A DNA stretch of 64,000 bases from Pallidibacillus pasinlerensis (GCF_009996845.1 NZ_JAACYS010000003.1:31161-95160); one strand, 5' to 3'; positions 1-9,104 are shown, counted from the stretch's first letter. Made by a program: numbers and translations. The notes: generated by a model not told the origin, from the letters alone.

Positions 1-644
1 GTAAAAATTTAATAGGTTCTTTCCATCACCCTGAAGCAGTTTTATATCATTTGCCGTTTTTAAACTCTTTATCTAAAAGTGAAAAACGCGCTGGATTTGC
101 AGAAATAATTAAAGAAGCGATGATACATCCACAAAGCTTCTTGCCGGAACTTATGAATCAATTTCAAAGTGTATCAGATTTAAATGGTGAACAATTAATC
201 GAACCTTTGATTCGAGGTATTGAAACAAAGAGATTATATGTAGAACAAGATGAAAAGGAAATGGGTGTTCGTGCCTTTTTAAATTTAGGTCATACACTTG
301 GACATGCTATCGAAGCAAATGTTGGTTATGGGAAAATCACCCACGGAGAAGCCGTTTTAATTGGAATTATATTTGCACTTAAATTAAGTGAAAAAATGTT
401 CAAGAAAGATTTGCAAATTTCTAGTTTTGTTAATTGGGTAAAAAAGCTTGATTATGCTACATATTTACCTGAAGATTTATCATTTTCGGATCTTATAAAT
501 ACAATGAAACATGATAAGAAAACTATATCAGGTCAAATTCGCTTTGTCCTGTTGGATGGATATGGAAAACCTGTACTCAAAGAAGTAACAGAAGAATTAC
601 TATTGGAAACATTAGAAGAATGGAAAAGAGAAAATATGAATTAA
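1..644 (+). CDS. aroB: 3-dehydroquinate synthase, 3' part (5' end outside window)
   Basis: The reading frame is open from the first bases of the window, so the N-terminal NAD-binding part lies upstream. The visible part is the C-terminal domain. It has the metal-binding motifs HTLGHAIEA and THGEAV typical of the dehydroquinate synthase family, and the upstream KNLIGSFHHP resembles the family's nucleotide-binding region. The enzyme converts DAHP to 3-dehydroquinate, the second step of the cytosolic shikimate pathway. It is followed after 19 bases by aroA. In B. subtilis aroB and the EPSP synthase gene are separated by aroH, trp genes, hisC and tyrA, so this locus is compressed. A TTG at 51 is internal and not a real start. 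Confidence 0.93.
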   Translation, partial: KNLIGSFHHPEAVLYHLPFLNSLSKSEKRAGFAEIIKEAMIHPQSFLPELMNQFQSVSDLNGEQLIEPLIRGIETKRLYVEQDEKEMGVRAFLNLGHTLGHAIEANVGYGKITHGEAVLIGIIFALKLSEKMFKKDLQISSFVNWVKKLDYATYLPEDLSFSDLINTMKHDKKTISGQIRFVLLDGYGKPVLKEVTEELLLETLEEWKRENMN

Positions 645-663
645 TAGAGGAAGGGTATTGTAT

Positions 664-1950
664 ATGAATCATATTCGACTAAATAATTCGAATTTTCGAG
701 TTAAAGGAAAGCTATCCGTCCCGGGTGACAAATCGATTTCCCATCGCGCGGTTATGTTTGGGTCATTAGCGGAAGGAAGAACTGTTATTACCAACTTCTT
801 ACGTGGTGATGACTGTTTAGCTACAATTGATTGTTTCCGTAAAATGGGAGTAAAAATTGAAGAAGTAAACGGTAAAATCATCGTTGATGGAGTTGGAACG
901 ACCGGATTAAAAGAACCTGAAGATATACTATATACAGGGAACTCAGGAACAACAGCAAGACTTTTATTAGGTTTATTGAGTGGACTTCCTTTTTATTCTG
1001 TATTAAATGGTGATGAATCTTTAAATAATCGTCCAATGTCACGTGTTGCCGATCCTTTGAAATTAATGGGGGCAAAAATTTGGGGACGAGAACATGATAA
1101 TAAATTACCGATGGCCATTCGTGGTACAAAGCTTTCTGCAATACAATATGAACTTCCGGTTGCAAGTGCTCAAGTAAAATCAGCCCTAATTTTAGCAGGT
1201 TTATTAGCTGAAGGCGATACAAAAGTAACTGGAAAAATCCAATCTCGGGATCATACAGAAAAGCTTTTACAACAATTTGGTGTACAATTACAAATAAATG
1301 AAAATGAAATTAACATAAAAGGTGGTCAAACTTTACAAGGTACAGATGTATTTGTACCTGGCGACATCTCTTCAGCTGCCTTTTTCATTGCTTTAGCATT
1401 AATTGTTCCCGGAGCGGAACTTGTTCTTGAAAATGTAGGTTTAAATGAAACAAGAACTGGCATTATCGATGTAGTTAAAGCAATGGGTGGAGATATAGAG
1501 ATTGAGACGATTCAAAGTGAAGGTGAGTCATACGGTAATTTACGAATCAAATATAGTGATTTGAAAGCAACAGAAATCAGTGGTGCAATTATTCCACGTT
1601 TAATTGATGAAATTCCAATCATAGCTTTAATCGCAACCCAATCGGAAGGTACAACAGTAATTCAAGATGCTGCTGAATTAAAGGTTAAAGAAACAGACAG
1701 AATCGAAGCTGTTGTAACTGAACTAAAAAAATTAGGTGCAAATATTGAAGCGACAAAGGACGGAATGATTATCCACGGGAAATCAAAACTTAACGGTGGT
1801 CAAGTAAAAACGTATGGTGATCACCGTATTGGGATGATGCTGGCAATTGCGAGTTTTATAAGTTCAGGTGAAATCATTTTAGAAAATCCGGACTGTATAA
1901 AAATTTCTTATCCAAACTTTTTTGAAGACTTAAACAAAATAGCACAATAG
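664..1950 (+). CDS. aroA: 3-phosphoshikimate 1-carboxyvinyltransferase (EPSP synthase)
   Basis: This enzyme joins phosphoenolpyruvate to shikimate-3-phosphate in the shikimate pathway, in the cytosol. Family motifs are visible in order: PGDKSISHRA near the N-terminus, GNSGTTARLL around residue 95, NRPMSRVADPL, QVKSALILAG, SRDHTEKLL, VKETDRIEAV and YGDHRIGMMLAIA near the C-terminus. Length, about 428 residues, is normal. An upstream in-frame TTG at 658 is only 2 bases from the ribosome binding site (AGGAAGG, 649-655), while the ATG at 664 has a normal 8-base spacing, so the ATG is chosen. It is very probably cotranscribed with aroB. Confidence 0.96.
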   Translation: MNHIRLNNSNFRVKGKLSVPGDKSISHRAVMFGSLAEGRTVITNFLRGDDCLATIDCFRKMGVKIEEVNGKIIVDGVGTTGLKEPEDILYTGNSGTTARLLLGLLSGLPFYSVLNGDESLNNRPMSRVADPLKLMGAKIWGREHDNKLPMAIRGTKLSAIQYELPVASAQVKSALILAGLLAEGDTKVTGKIQSRDHTEKLLQQFGVQLQINENEINIKGGQTLQGTDVFVPGDISSAAFFIALALIVPGAELVLENVGLNETRTGIIDVVKAMGGDIEIETIQSEGESYGNLRIKYSDLKATEISGAIIPRLIDEIPIIALIATQSEGTTVIQDAAELKVKETDRIEAVVTELKKLGANIEATKDGMIIHGKSKLNGGQVKTYGDHRIGMMLAIASFISSGEIILENPDCIKISYPNFFEDLNKIAQ

Positions 1951-1966
1951 AATATTAATTTAAAAA

Positions 1967-2049
1967 CACCTCCACGGTTATAAGATAAGCAAATTTTTAG
2001 CATATTTTCCATTTTTTCTTCATAGCTTGTCTTAAGACTAGTGGAGGTG
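1967..2049 (+). promoter_or_regulatory. Long imperfect inverted repeat that pairs with a Shine-Dalgarno sequence
   Basis: CACCTCCAC at 1967-1975 is exactly complementary to GTGGAGGTG at 2041-2049. A second inner stem pairs AAGATAAGC (1982-1990) with GCTTGTCTT (2025-2033) with one G-U pair. The right outer arm is the GGAGGTG that would serve as ribosome binding site for the ATG at 2055, so the structure would hide it. It may also act as the aroA 3' hairpin. There is no clear T-tract after it. The pairing is directly visible; any regulatory role is inferred. Confidence 0.4.
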
Positions 2050-2054
2050 AATTT

Positions 2055-2605
2055 ATGATGCATATCATTGAAAATGTTACAATGGTTAGACAAGATAAAA
2101 TGGAAACGATGTCACTACTATTAAAAACGATTGAATTTTAGCTGTCCAACTAAATTTCACGAAATATATACATGAAAATGAATGCGAAAGATTTTGTTAT
2201 GACTTCCACTTACGTATTTTTAAATAAGAGTGTACCTAAACTAAACAGTAATTTAGAAATAGAAGAATTTAGTCGAAGTCCTATTATATCACATGCAATT
2301 CATCCCCCAACGTGAAAAAATTCCTCATAATTCAAACGGCTTAAAAACATACACCTTTTAATATAGAAACATTAAAGCGGATAAGTAATTACCCTGTTAA
2401 AGGATAATTGCAAGCAGGTGGTGAGTTAAGTTATAATTTATTTTTATTGAATGAAGATTGTCAAGTAATGGAAGACCATAAAAAGTTTTCTTTAGCTGTC
2501 ACTTTCCATAAAAGGAAAATTGTTCGAGCTGGAAGAAAAGCGAAATGGATTCCAGAAAATGGTGGGTGAAGAATTAAACTTATGAAACCTGCCTTTTTGA
2601 AATAA
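2055..2605 (+). pseudogene. Decayed coding remnant of unknown family
   Basis: This stretch has no intact gene but shows short protein-like pieces in changing frames. A well-placed ATG at 2055 after GGAGGTG gives only 28 codons. A second piece (2172-2315) reads FLNKSVPKLN, then EEFSRSPIISHAIH. A third piece around 2410-2565 contains AGGELSYNLFLLNED, then FSLAVTFHKRK and KAKWIPENGG. The changes of frame and in-frame stops at 2139 and 2313 suggest accumulated frameshifts in one former gene of roughly 180 codons. I do not recognise the family. The alternative is chance open frames in AT-rich spacer. Confidence 0.4.
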
Positions 2606-2658
2606 AAAAATGAAGTAGATTTTGGAGTAATAGATGTAGTAAAGAAGGAGCAATCGTA

Positions 2659-3924
2659 ATGAGTAAAGTTAAACAATGTATTCAAGCTTTGGAAATGGGA
2701 CAATTAACACGTGCAAAAGAAATTTTTGATTCAATAAAAAATCAAGGAACAGAAGAAGAACAATTTCTATTAGCTGAACAATTGAACCAATTAGGATTTT
2801 TAGAACAGGCTGCAAGTTTGTATCAAGATTTATTACAAAATTATCCCGACGACGGAGAATTACTAACAATTTTAGCTGACATTTATATTCAATTAGACCG
2901 TGAAGACGAAGCGTTAAATATTTTAAGACAAATAAATATAAATGACCCATTCTATATACAATCACTAATTATCCAAGCAGACTTGTATGATTCACAAGGA
3001 CTTTACGAAGTTTGTGAACAAAAATTATTAGAAGCTGAAAAAATCGACCCAAATGAACCAATCATCCAACTTGCCTTAGCTGAATTTTATGCCTCAATTG
3101 GTCGCTTTGCTGAAGCTATATATAAATTTGAACAAATTTTACCCCAAGCAGAGGAAATCGGAAATACAAATATAAATCAACGTTTAGCCGAAATTTATTC
3201 GACTGCAGGAGAATTCGAAAAGGCTATTCATTATTATGAAAAAGTATTAGATGAAAAACTTGATATTGACTCATTATTTGGTTATGGATTTACAGCTTAT
3301 CAAGCAGGTATGTTTGAACGTGCAATAGAAAAACTAAATGAGACGATAGAACTTGACCGAGATTACCATAGTGCTTATTTACCATTAGCAAGAAGTTATG
3401 AACATATTGAGGATCTTGACAATGCTTTAAAGTTTGCTAAAAAAGGAATTGAAGTAAACCCATTTCAAAAAGAACTTTATTTGTATGCCGGTAAAATCTG
3501 TTTAAAACTTGGGGAAGAGCAAGACGCTGAACATTACTTTAAAGAAGCAATTAAACTGGACCCTTCATATTTAGACGCTGTGTTAACTTTAAATAAATTG
3601 TATTTAAAACAAATGCGCTATGCAGACATTATTGATTTAGTTGAACCGATGCTAAATGATGGTGAAGAAGATCCATATTTACTTTGGGATTATGCAGTAA
3701 GTTGTGAACAAGAAGAACGATATTCGGAAGCATTAAATGCATACCAAAAAGCATATAAATATTTAAAAGAGAATATGGAGTTCATGCAAAGTTATGGAAT
3801 TTTTCTTTTAGAAGAAGGAAATCAAGCACAAGCTATCGAAGTATTTAAACAACTTCGAAAAATGGACCCAACAAATGTTGAATACATCGAACTCTTGGAG
3901 AGATTAGAAGAAAATCTTGATTAA
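2659..3924 (+). CDS. ypiA: TPR-repeat protein YpiA
   Basis: A 421-residue soluble protein built almost entirely of tetratricopeptide repeats: repeated units with the A..Y...L..dP signature run from about residue 10 to the end (for example AASLYQDLLQNYPDD, AIHYYEKVLDE, ALKFAKKGIEVNP, AEHYFKEAIKLDPSYLDA, ALNAYQKAYKYLKENM). Such repeats form a protein-binding scaffold. Position directly before reoY and ypiF matches B. subtilis YpiA. The ATG at 2659 follows AAGGAG. The partner is not known from the sequence. Co-location with ReoY and the qcr genes is conserved, but a functional link is an inference. Confidence 0.85.
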   Translation: MSKVKQCIQALEMGQLTRAKEIFDSIKNQGTEEEQFLLAEQLNQLGFLEQAASLYQDLLQNYPDDGELLTILADIYIQLDREDEALNILRQININDPFYIQSLIIQADLYDSQGLYEVCEQKLLEAEKIDPNEPIIQLALAEFYASIGRFAEAIYKFEQILPQAEEIGNTNINQRLAEIYSTAGEFEKAIHYYEKVLDEKLDIDSLFGYGFTAYQAGMFERAIEKLNETIELDRDYHSAYLPLARSYEHIEDLDNALKFAKKGIEVNPFQKELYLYAGKICLKLGEEQDAEHYFKEAIKLDPSYLDAVLTLNKLYLKQMRYADIIDLVEPMLNDGEEDPYLLWDYAVSCEQEERYSEALNAYQKAYKYLKENMEFMQSYGIFLLEEGNQAQAIEVFKQLRKMDPTNVEYIELLERLEENLD

Positions 3925-3959
3925 AATGCATGTAATTCAACTAAAGGAGGGAGAATACG

Positions 3960-4505
3960 GTGGTCGCTCCTGTTTCGGTTAATGAGAAAAAAGAATTTAT
4001 CCGTTGGTTTTTAAATAATTATCAATTAAAGCGCCGGGAGTGTGTGTGGATTTTAAATTATCTTTTAAGTCATGATCAACTAATGGAGAAGGTGCATTTT
4101 GTTGAACATGCGGAATATTGTCCACGAGGAATTGTGATGAGTACAATTTGTGTTGATGATGTTCCATTCAGATTTTATAAAGATTCGATCATGACAACTG
4201 ATGCAGAAAAATCCTTCCATGATATTCGTTTGAATCGTGACCAAGATATTTATATCCAATTAAATTTTAAGTCCGTTCATAAATCACACCAATATGCTTT
4301 AGTATTGGAAAATAACCCTTATATGCCTGATATCGTTCAAATTTCAGAAAAAGAACGTGAACTCGCAAATAAATTTTTACAATCCTCCATTAAAGAATTT
4401 CAACTAGAGCGACTACGGAAAGAAATTGATCAGGCACTAGACAATAATGACAAGGAAGCCTTTCAAAAACTATCAGAACAATATAATAAAATTCTAAAGC
4501 AATAA
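3960..4505 (+). CDS. reoY: UPF0302 protein YpiB / ReoY
   Basis: A 181-residue cytosolic protein of the UPF0302 family. Recognisable family features are [23 protein letters not shown] near the N-terminus, [34 protein letters not shown] in the middle, and a charged helical C-terminus. In Listeria the homologue ReoY helps ClpCP degrade MurA and so controls peptidoglycan precursor supply; that role is known for the family, not shown here. The start is GTG at 3960, nine bases after a strong AGGAGG. It follows ypiA by 35 bases and is probably in the same operon. Confidence 0.88.
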   Translation: MVAPVSVNEKKEFIRWFLNNYQLKRRECVWILNYLLSHDQLMEKVHFVEHAEYCPRGIVMSTICVDDVPFRFYKDSIMTTDAEKSFHDIRLNRDQDIYIQLNFKSVHKSHQYALVLENNPYMPDIVQISEKERELANKFLQSSIKEFQLERLRKEIDQALDNNDKEAFQKLSEQYNKILKQ

Positions 4506-4589
4506 TACTTCTTAGAATTAGTGAATATGTAAATGGCATTTTATTTTAGTTTTTAACAGAAATGTTATATAAAAAATAATATTACGAAT

Positions 4590-4675
4590 AAGGTGGCGCG
4601 ACTGGAAAAATGTTTCGTCCAAATTCAGTGGGAATATAAAACCCATTTGACGAGATTATCCGCCACCTTTATTTT
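4590..4675 (+). ncRNA. Nested three-level hairpin followed by a U-tract, unknown structured RNA or terminator
   Basis: AAGGTGGCG (4590-4598) pairs perfectly with CGCCACCTT (4661-4669) and is followed by TTATTTT. Inside it TCGTC (4615-4619) pairs with GACGA (4649-4653), and innermost GTGGG (4628-4632) pairs with CCCAT (4642-4646). The helices are separated by unpaired bases (for example GACTGGAAAAATG), which is more elaborate than a simple terminator. The 5' strand slightly resembles a T-box core but lacks the ACCGCG part. A second classical terminator follows 12 bases later. It could be the reoY terminator, a small RNA 3' end, or a regulatory leader. Confidence 0.45.
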
Positions 4676-4686
4676 GCAGAATTTAT

Positions 4687-4716
4687 GGAGCTGAATTTTA
4701 ATAGCTCCTTTTTTTA
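4687..4716 (+). terminator. Intrinsic terminator
   Basis: GGAGCT (4687-4692) pairs with AGCTCC (4703-4708) and is followed by seven T. This closes transcription from the ypiA-reoY side before the separate promoter of ypiF. Confidence 0.8.
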
Positions 4717-4844
4717 TTAAATAACTATAATTATAATGTTCGATAAATTGTCCGAAAATGTTCACAAATTATTCAAAAAATAAATAGTAACTATGCTATT
4801 CTTTAATTAGAATATACAAATAATTCTATTCTTTTAAATAATTC

Positions 4845-4853
4845 TGGTAAAAT
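4845..4853 (+). promoter_or_regulatory. Extended -10 promoter for ypiF
   Basis: TGGTAAAAT is an extended -10 element about 40 bases before the ypiF start. No good -35 is visible, as expected for this promoter class. The rest of the 388-base gap (4506-4893) holds only the two hairpins. Confidence 0.45.
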
Positions 4854-4893
4854 ATGTATAGAGAAAGATTTTGATTAATAGGGTGGTGAAATT

Positions 4894-5376
4894 GTGAAAT
4901 GGAATGCGAGAGACGCTACAGTCTTTTTTAATGAGAAAGAGTATATTGATACGGTTTGTATACCACTAGTCCCAATTGCATTTGAAGGAGATGGTAAAAC
5001 AGCTGCTAATGAAAGCGAATTTATCGATTTAGTCACAAGAGCAATTGAAAAACAATTTAAAGGCAGAATTCTTTTATTACCACCATTTATTTATTTTCGT
5101 TCTTCTGAAGAAGAACTAAGTAGATTATTTGATTATTGGGAGAATTATATTGAAAACGGTTACTTTAAACATATAATTTTCATTACAAGTAATCCTTTCT
5201 GGCAAAAAGTAATTAATGGTAATTATAAAGTGATATGGCTTCCTTCGATTCCGTTAGAGCATTTGGATGAATCAACTAAATTGAGGGTTATTAATAATCA
5301 AGCTGAACAGGTTATTGATCACATAATTCACCATTGGCAAGAGGTAGAAAGGCGTAATAATTTACAGAAAAAATAA
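4894..5376 (+). CDS. ypiF: DUF2487 family protein YpiF
   Basis: A 160-residue soluble protein of the YpiF/DUF2487 family. Visible features are MKWNARDATVFFNEKEYIDT at the start, ILLLPPFIYF in the middle and IIFITSNPFW near residue 95; there are no membrane segments. It begins at GTG 4894 after GGGTGGTG. The gene is regularly found just before qcrA in Bacillaceae, but its function is unknown. Synteny with the bc complex may hint at a role in assembly or expression of that complex; this is inference. Confidence 0.82.
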   Translation: MKWNARDATVFFNEKEYIDTVCIPLVPIAFEGDGKTAANESEFIDLVTRAIEKQFKGRILLLPPFIYFRSSEEELSRLFDYWENYIENGYFKHIIFITSNPFWQKVINGNYKVIWLPSIPLEHLDESTKLRVINNQAEQVIDHIIHHWQEVERRNNLQKK

Positions 5377-5512
5377 ATTATTATATCTTTTTTAAATAAA
5401 TTAATATATTTAAATTTATTTTAATTGACCTAACAATTTATATCATTTAATATTGGAAATAAATACCTTAATATAAAAAACTATTAATTTAGCAGATTGG
5501 GGGGATTTGCTA

Positions 5513-6046
5513 ATGAGTAAAGAAAAGCAGTCGGGAAAAGAAAAACAAGATATTTCAAGACGCCAATTTTTATCCTATTCAATTATGGGTGTGGGAGGAT
5601 TTATGGCGGCTGCTACTGTAATGCCAATGTTAAGAATGGCAATTGATCCTGTTTTGAAAGCTGAGGCGAGTGGAGATTTTATTGCAACAAATGTAAAAGT
5701 AGATGAAATTACTACTGAACCTCAACGGGTCGACTTTAACTTTGAACAAAAAGACGGTTGGTATGAATCTACTGTAACGCAAACGGCATGGGTTTATAAA
5801 GATGAAAATGGGGAAATCGTTGCGCTATCACCAATTTGTAAACATCTCGGTTGTACAGTAAGTTGGAACTCAAGTGATAATTACCCAGATAAATTTTACT
5901 GCCCATGTCATAAAGGAGTGTATGATAAAGACGGTACTAATGTACCTGGAACACCACCGAGGGGACCACTTGATCGTTATCAATATCAAATTAATGATGG
6001 CGTCCTCTATTTAAGTAGACGAGCAAGTGAAGTAGGGGGAGAGTAA
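5513..6046 (+). CDS. qcrA: Menaquinol:cytochrome c reductase, Rieske iron-sulfur subunit
   Basis: The Rieske subunit of the bc complex, 177 residues. A twin-arginine-like motif SRRQFLS (around residue 17) precedes the single N-terminal membrane anchor GVGGFMAAATVMPML, so the folded domain is on the outer face. The [2Fe-2S] ligands are in CKHLGCTV and CPCHKG near residues 110-135, with the GTPPRGPL proline loop after them. The upstream TTG at 5507 is too close to GGGGGGA (5499-5505); the ATG at 5513 fits. It is followed after 2 bases by qcrB. Confidence 0.96.
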   Translation: MSKEKQSGKEKQDISRRQFLSYSIMGVGGFMAAATVMPMLRMAIDPVLKAEASGDFIATNVKVDEITTEPQRVDFNFEQKDGWYESTVTQTAWVYKDENGEIVALSPICKHLGCTVSWNSSDNYPDKFYCPCHKGVYDKDGTNVPGTPPRGPLDRYQYQINDGVLYLSRRASEVGGE

Positions 6047-6048
6047 TC

Positions 6049-6723
6049 ATGTTAAATAAGGTCTATGATTGGATTGATGAGAGATTAGATATAACACCTC
6101 TTTGGCGAGATTTAGCTGATCATGAAGTTCCCGAGCATGTAAACCCTGCCCATCATTTTAGTGCTTTTGTATATTGTTTCGGTGGATTAACATTTTTCGT
6201 AGTGGTTATTCAAGTATTATCTGGCATGTTTTTAACTATGTATTATGTACCTGATATTGTTAATGCTTGGGAATCAGTCTACTATTTACAAAATGAAGTT
6301 GCTTTTGGACAAATTGTTAGAGGAATGCACCATTGGGGAGCAAGTATTGTTATCGTCATGATGTTTTTACATACATTACGGGTGTTTTTCCAAGGCGCAT
6401 ACAAAAAACCTAGGGAATTAAACTGGATTGTTGGCGTTCTCATTTTTATGGTTATGTTAGCTTTAGGTTTAACGGGTTATTTATTGCCTTGGGATATGAA
6501 AGCTTTATTTGCTACAAAAGTAACCCTTGATATTGCCCAATCGACTCCATTAATCGGTGATATGTTAAAAACGTTAATTGCAGGGGATCAACATATAATT
6601 GGTGCAGAAACGTTAACACGATTCTTTGCTATTCATGTCTTTTTCCTTCCAGCTGCATTGTTACTGTTGATTGGATTACATTTTATTATGATTCGTAAGC
6701 AAGGAATATCTGGTCCGCTTTGA
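6049..6723 (+). CDS. qcrB: Menaquinol:cytochrome c reductase, cytochrome b subunit
   Basis: A 224-residue membrane protein equivalent to cytochrome b6, with four transmembrane helices. Heme-ligand histidines are in RGMHHWGASIVIVMMFLHTLR and in FAIHVFFLPAALLLLIGLHF. A cysteine at residue 43 (VYCFGG) is the position that binds an extra heme covalently in the Bacillus family. It receives electrons from menaquinol and works with QcrA and QcrC in the cytoplasmic membrane. The gene is third-last in the conserved ypiF-qcrABC order and starts at ATG 6049 after GGGGGAGAG. Confidence 0.96.
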   Translation: MLNKVYDWIDERLDITPLWRDLADHEVPEHVNPAHHFSAFVYCFGGLTFFVVVIQVLSGMFLTMYYVPDIVNAWESVYYLQNEVAFGQIVRGMHHWGASIVIVMMFLHTLRVFFQGAYKKPRELNWIVGVLIFMVMLALGLTGYLLPWDMKALFATKVTLDIAQSTPLIGDMLKTLIAGDQHIIGAETLTRFFAIHVFFLPAALLLLIGLHFIMIRKQGISGPL

Positions 6724-6787
6724 TTTTGAATTTTACTTTAATAATTGTCTCCGAATTTAGGGTCATATTTACTTTGGGGGGAGTGTC

Positions 6788-7555
6788 ATGAAAAGAGGAA
6801 AAGGAATGAAGTTTGTCGGGGATTCCCGGGTTTCGATAAATAATCGGAAGCCAAATATTCCAACTGACTATTCCGAATACCCCGGCAAAACAGAATGGTT
6901 TTATCCAGACTTTTTATTAAAAGAATGGATGGTCGGGGCTGTATTCTTAATAGGATTTTTATGTCTTGTTATTGCTGAACCACCGCCATTAGAGCGTGTT
7001 GCAGACCCAACAGATACAGCTTATATTCCATTACCGGACTGGTATTTCTTATTTCTTTATCAATTATTGAAATATTCATTTGCTTCCGGTCCTTTTAATG
7101 TTGTAGGGGCGTTTATTATCCCAGGTTTAGCAGTTACAGCACTTCTTTTAGCACCATTCCTTGACAGAAGTCCAAAAAGAAGACCTCTTGATCGTCCTTT
7201 TGCAACAGGTTTTATGCTATTAGCTGTTGCTGGTATATTTTACTTAACTTGGGAAGCGGCAGCTTATCATGATTGGGAAGCTTCAAAAGAACAAGGAAAG
7301 ATTCGTGACGTTGTAGAAATTGATAAAGAAAATCCTGCCTATGGCATACTAGAAGCAAATACTTGTTTATCATGTCACGGTGAAAACCTAGAAGGGTCTG
7401 TGACGGGACCTCCTTTAGTAGGTACAGAGCTTTCAGCAGAAGAAATTATGGATATCGCTGTTAATGGTAAAGGCGATATGCCTGCAGGACTATTTACTGG
7501 AACAGAGGAAGAATTACAACAAATTGCAGAGTATATACTTTCAATTGAAGAATAA
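6788..7555 (+). CDS. qcrC: Menaquinol:cytochrome c reductase, subunit IV-cytochrome c fusion
   Basis: A 255-residue fusion protein. The N-terminal two thirds resemble subunit IV of the b6f complex, with three membrane segments (around residues 45-65, 105-130 and 145-160) and the PPPLERVADPTDTAYIPLPDWYFLF quinone-site region (the PDWYF motif). The C-terminal part is a cytochrome c domain with CLSCH near residue 192 and a later methionine in GDMPAGLF as likely axial ligand. It starts at ATG 6788 after a GGGGGGAG ribosome binding site, 64 bases after qcrB. It ends the qcr operon before a strong terminator. Confidence 0.96.
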   Translation: MKRGKGMKFVGDSRVSINNRKPNIPTDYSEYPGKTEWFYPDFLLKEWMVGAVFLIGFLCLVIAEPPPLERVADPTDTAYIPLPDWYFLFLYQLLKYSFASGPFNVVGAFIIPGLAVTALLLAPFLDRSPKRRPLDRPFATGFMLLAVAGIFYLTWEAAAYHDWEASKEQGKIRDVVEIDKENPAYGILEANTCLSCHGENLEGSVTGPPLVGTELSAEEIMDIAVNGKGDMPAGLFTGTEEELQQIAEYILSIEE

Positions 7556-7569
7556 AATTATAGGTTAAA

Positions 7570-7616
7570 AAAACTGCTTAAGTTATTTAATTGAACTTAA
7601 GCAGTTTTTATTTTTT
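7570..7616 (+). terminator. qcr operon terminator
   Basis: AAAACTGCTTAAGTT (7570-7584) pairs with AACTTAAGCAGTTTT (7594-7608), followed by TTATTTTTT. Confidence 0.88.
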
Positions 7617-7658
7617 AAAAGAATCAAGAAGGTTTATAATAGTAGCGAGGTGAACGAA

Positions 7659-8246
7659 TTGACAAAATTTTACTATCTTATAACACGCAAGGAAATTCTC
7701 GCACTATTATTAATTATTAACGTTCTCGGTACTATTTATGGATATTATTGGTACGGCTACCAATTAGAAGAAACGCCAGCGATCTTTTTAATTTTTGTTC
7801 CTGATAGTCCGACAGCTAGTTTATTTTTCTGTTTCGTTTTAGTCGCATTTTTATTGAAAAAAAATTGGCCACTCATTGAAGCTTTAGCCATTATTACTCT
7901 TGTAAAATATGGGATTTGGGCAGTAGTGATGAATTTATTAACATTAATGATTACAGGAGAACTGCATTGGACAGGCTATATGTTAATGTTCTCTCATTTA
8001 GCAATGGCAATAGAAGGAATCTTATATGCTCCTTATTATCGGTTTAAATGGATACATATTGTAATTGCAGGTATTTGGACTTTACATAATGACATTATTG
8101 ATTACTTATTTTTAATGTATCCACGATATACGATAATCGGCGATTATTTACCACAAATCGGTTATTTCACATTTTGGCTAAGCGTTGTTTGTATTGGACT
8201 TGCATATTATTATGGAATCTACAAACAACGAAAACAATTATATTAA
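7659..8246 (+). CDS. ypjA: DUF1405 family membrane protein YpjA
   Basis: An integral membrane protein of about 195 residues with six hydrophobic segments, for example EILALLLIINVLGTIYGYYW near the start and FTFWLSVVCIGLAYYYGIY at the end. It matches YpjA by position directly before ypjB. Function is unknown. GAGGTG at 7647-7652 overlaps the in-frame GTG at 7650, so the TTG at 7659 with a 6-base spacing is the better start. It stands alone after the qcr terminator and before ypjB. Confidence 0.8.
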   Translation: MTKFYYLITRKEILALLLIINVLGTIYGYYWYGYQLEETPAIFLIFVPDSPTASLFFCFVLVAFLLKKNWPLIEALAIITLVKYGIWAVVMNLLTLMITGELHWTGYMLMFSHLAMAIEGILYAPYYRFKWIHIVIAGIWTLHNDIIDYLFLMYPRYTIIGDYLPQIGYFTFWLSVVCIGLAYYYGIYKQRKQLY

Positions 8247-8318
8247 AAGAAAAGAATTTTAAGGTCTATACTTGTCCACTCTATCATACATTTAATTAGT
8301 GATAGGGGGGACAAGCGC

Positions 8319-9104
8319 ATGAAACAGATCCTTGCACTAATAATTTTCATTTTTATGTCCACTGGATTATTGAATAATAATGTGTCAGCACAAGAGATTG
8401 ATGTAAACTATATAAACGAATTAGCTGATGAAGCACTTAACTTCGCAAAAACCAACCGTTTTGATGAAGCAAAAAACAAAGTACAAACGATAAATAACAT
8501 ATTAAATTCACACTATATATTAACCGCAGATGAATCTAGAATTTTACAAAGTTCTTTTAATGAAGTGATTCGCTCACTAGATCATGATTCCATTAATGAA
8601 GAACACGTATTAAGAAATTTAACGAAGTACCGTTTAGTTGTTGATGCTGTTTTTACCGAGCATATGCCTTTATGGGGTGAAATGGAAGATTCAGTATTAA
8701 CTGCCTTTCAAACTTTAAAAGATGCCTATCATATCAAAGATAATGATTTATTTATTCATGAATTAAAAGGGTTTTTGAGTATTTATGACCTCATTTATCC
8801 AAGTATCGTTTTAGACGTGCCAATTGAAAAAGTACAAAAAATTGATGCGCAAATTCAATATTTAGAACAAAATGCTCAACAAATATTAATTAGTGAAAAT
8901 GGCATTGAAACGATGGAAGCAATTCAAATGGACTTAGAAAACTTGTTTAAGGGAACGGAAGAAGATGAAGCTGATCCTTCTTTATGGTGGGTAATCATCT
9001 CAACAGGCGGTATAATCATTTTAACATTAACATATGTAGGTTGGCGAAAATATAAAGCTGACAAAGAAAGAAAATACCGTTATAAAAAGAAACAAAAAAA
9101 TTGA
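8319..9104 (+). CDS. ypjB: Sporulation protein YpjB
   Basis: A 261-residue exported protein. A signal peptide (MKQILALIIFIFMSTGLLNNNVSAQ) is followed by a helical domain facing outward, and near the C-terminus there is one transmembrane helix (WWVIISTGGIIILTLTYVGW, about residues 225-244) with a basic cytoplasmic tail rich in K and R. This architecture and position match the sporulation protein YpjB family. The start ATG follows GATAGGGGGG. The exact function in sporulation is not known. Confidence 0.85.
   Translation: MKQILALIIFIFMSTGLLNNNVSAQEIDVNYINELADEALNFAKTNRFDEAKNKVQTINNILNSHYILTADESRILQSSFNEVIRSLDHDSINEEHVLRNLTKYRLVVDAVFTEHMPLWGEMEDSVLTAFQTLKDAYHIKDNDLFIHELKGFLSIYDLIYPSIVLDVPIEKVQKIDAQIQYLEQNAQQILISENGIETMEAIQMDLENLFKGTEEDEADPSLWWVIISTGGIIILTLTYVGWRKYKADKERKYRYKKKQKN

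Noticed and set aside
4590..4675. T-box riboswitch
   Set aside because: AAGGTGGCGCGAC only partly resembles the T-box core, there is no specifier loop, and no aminoacyl-tRNA gene follows.
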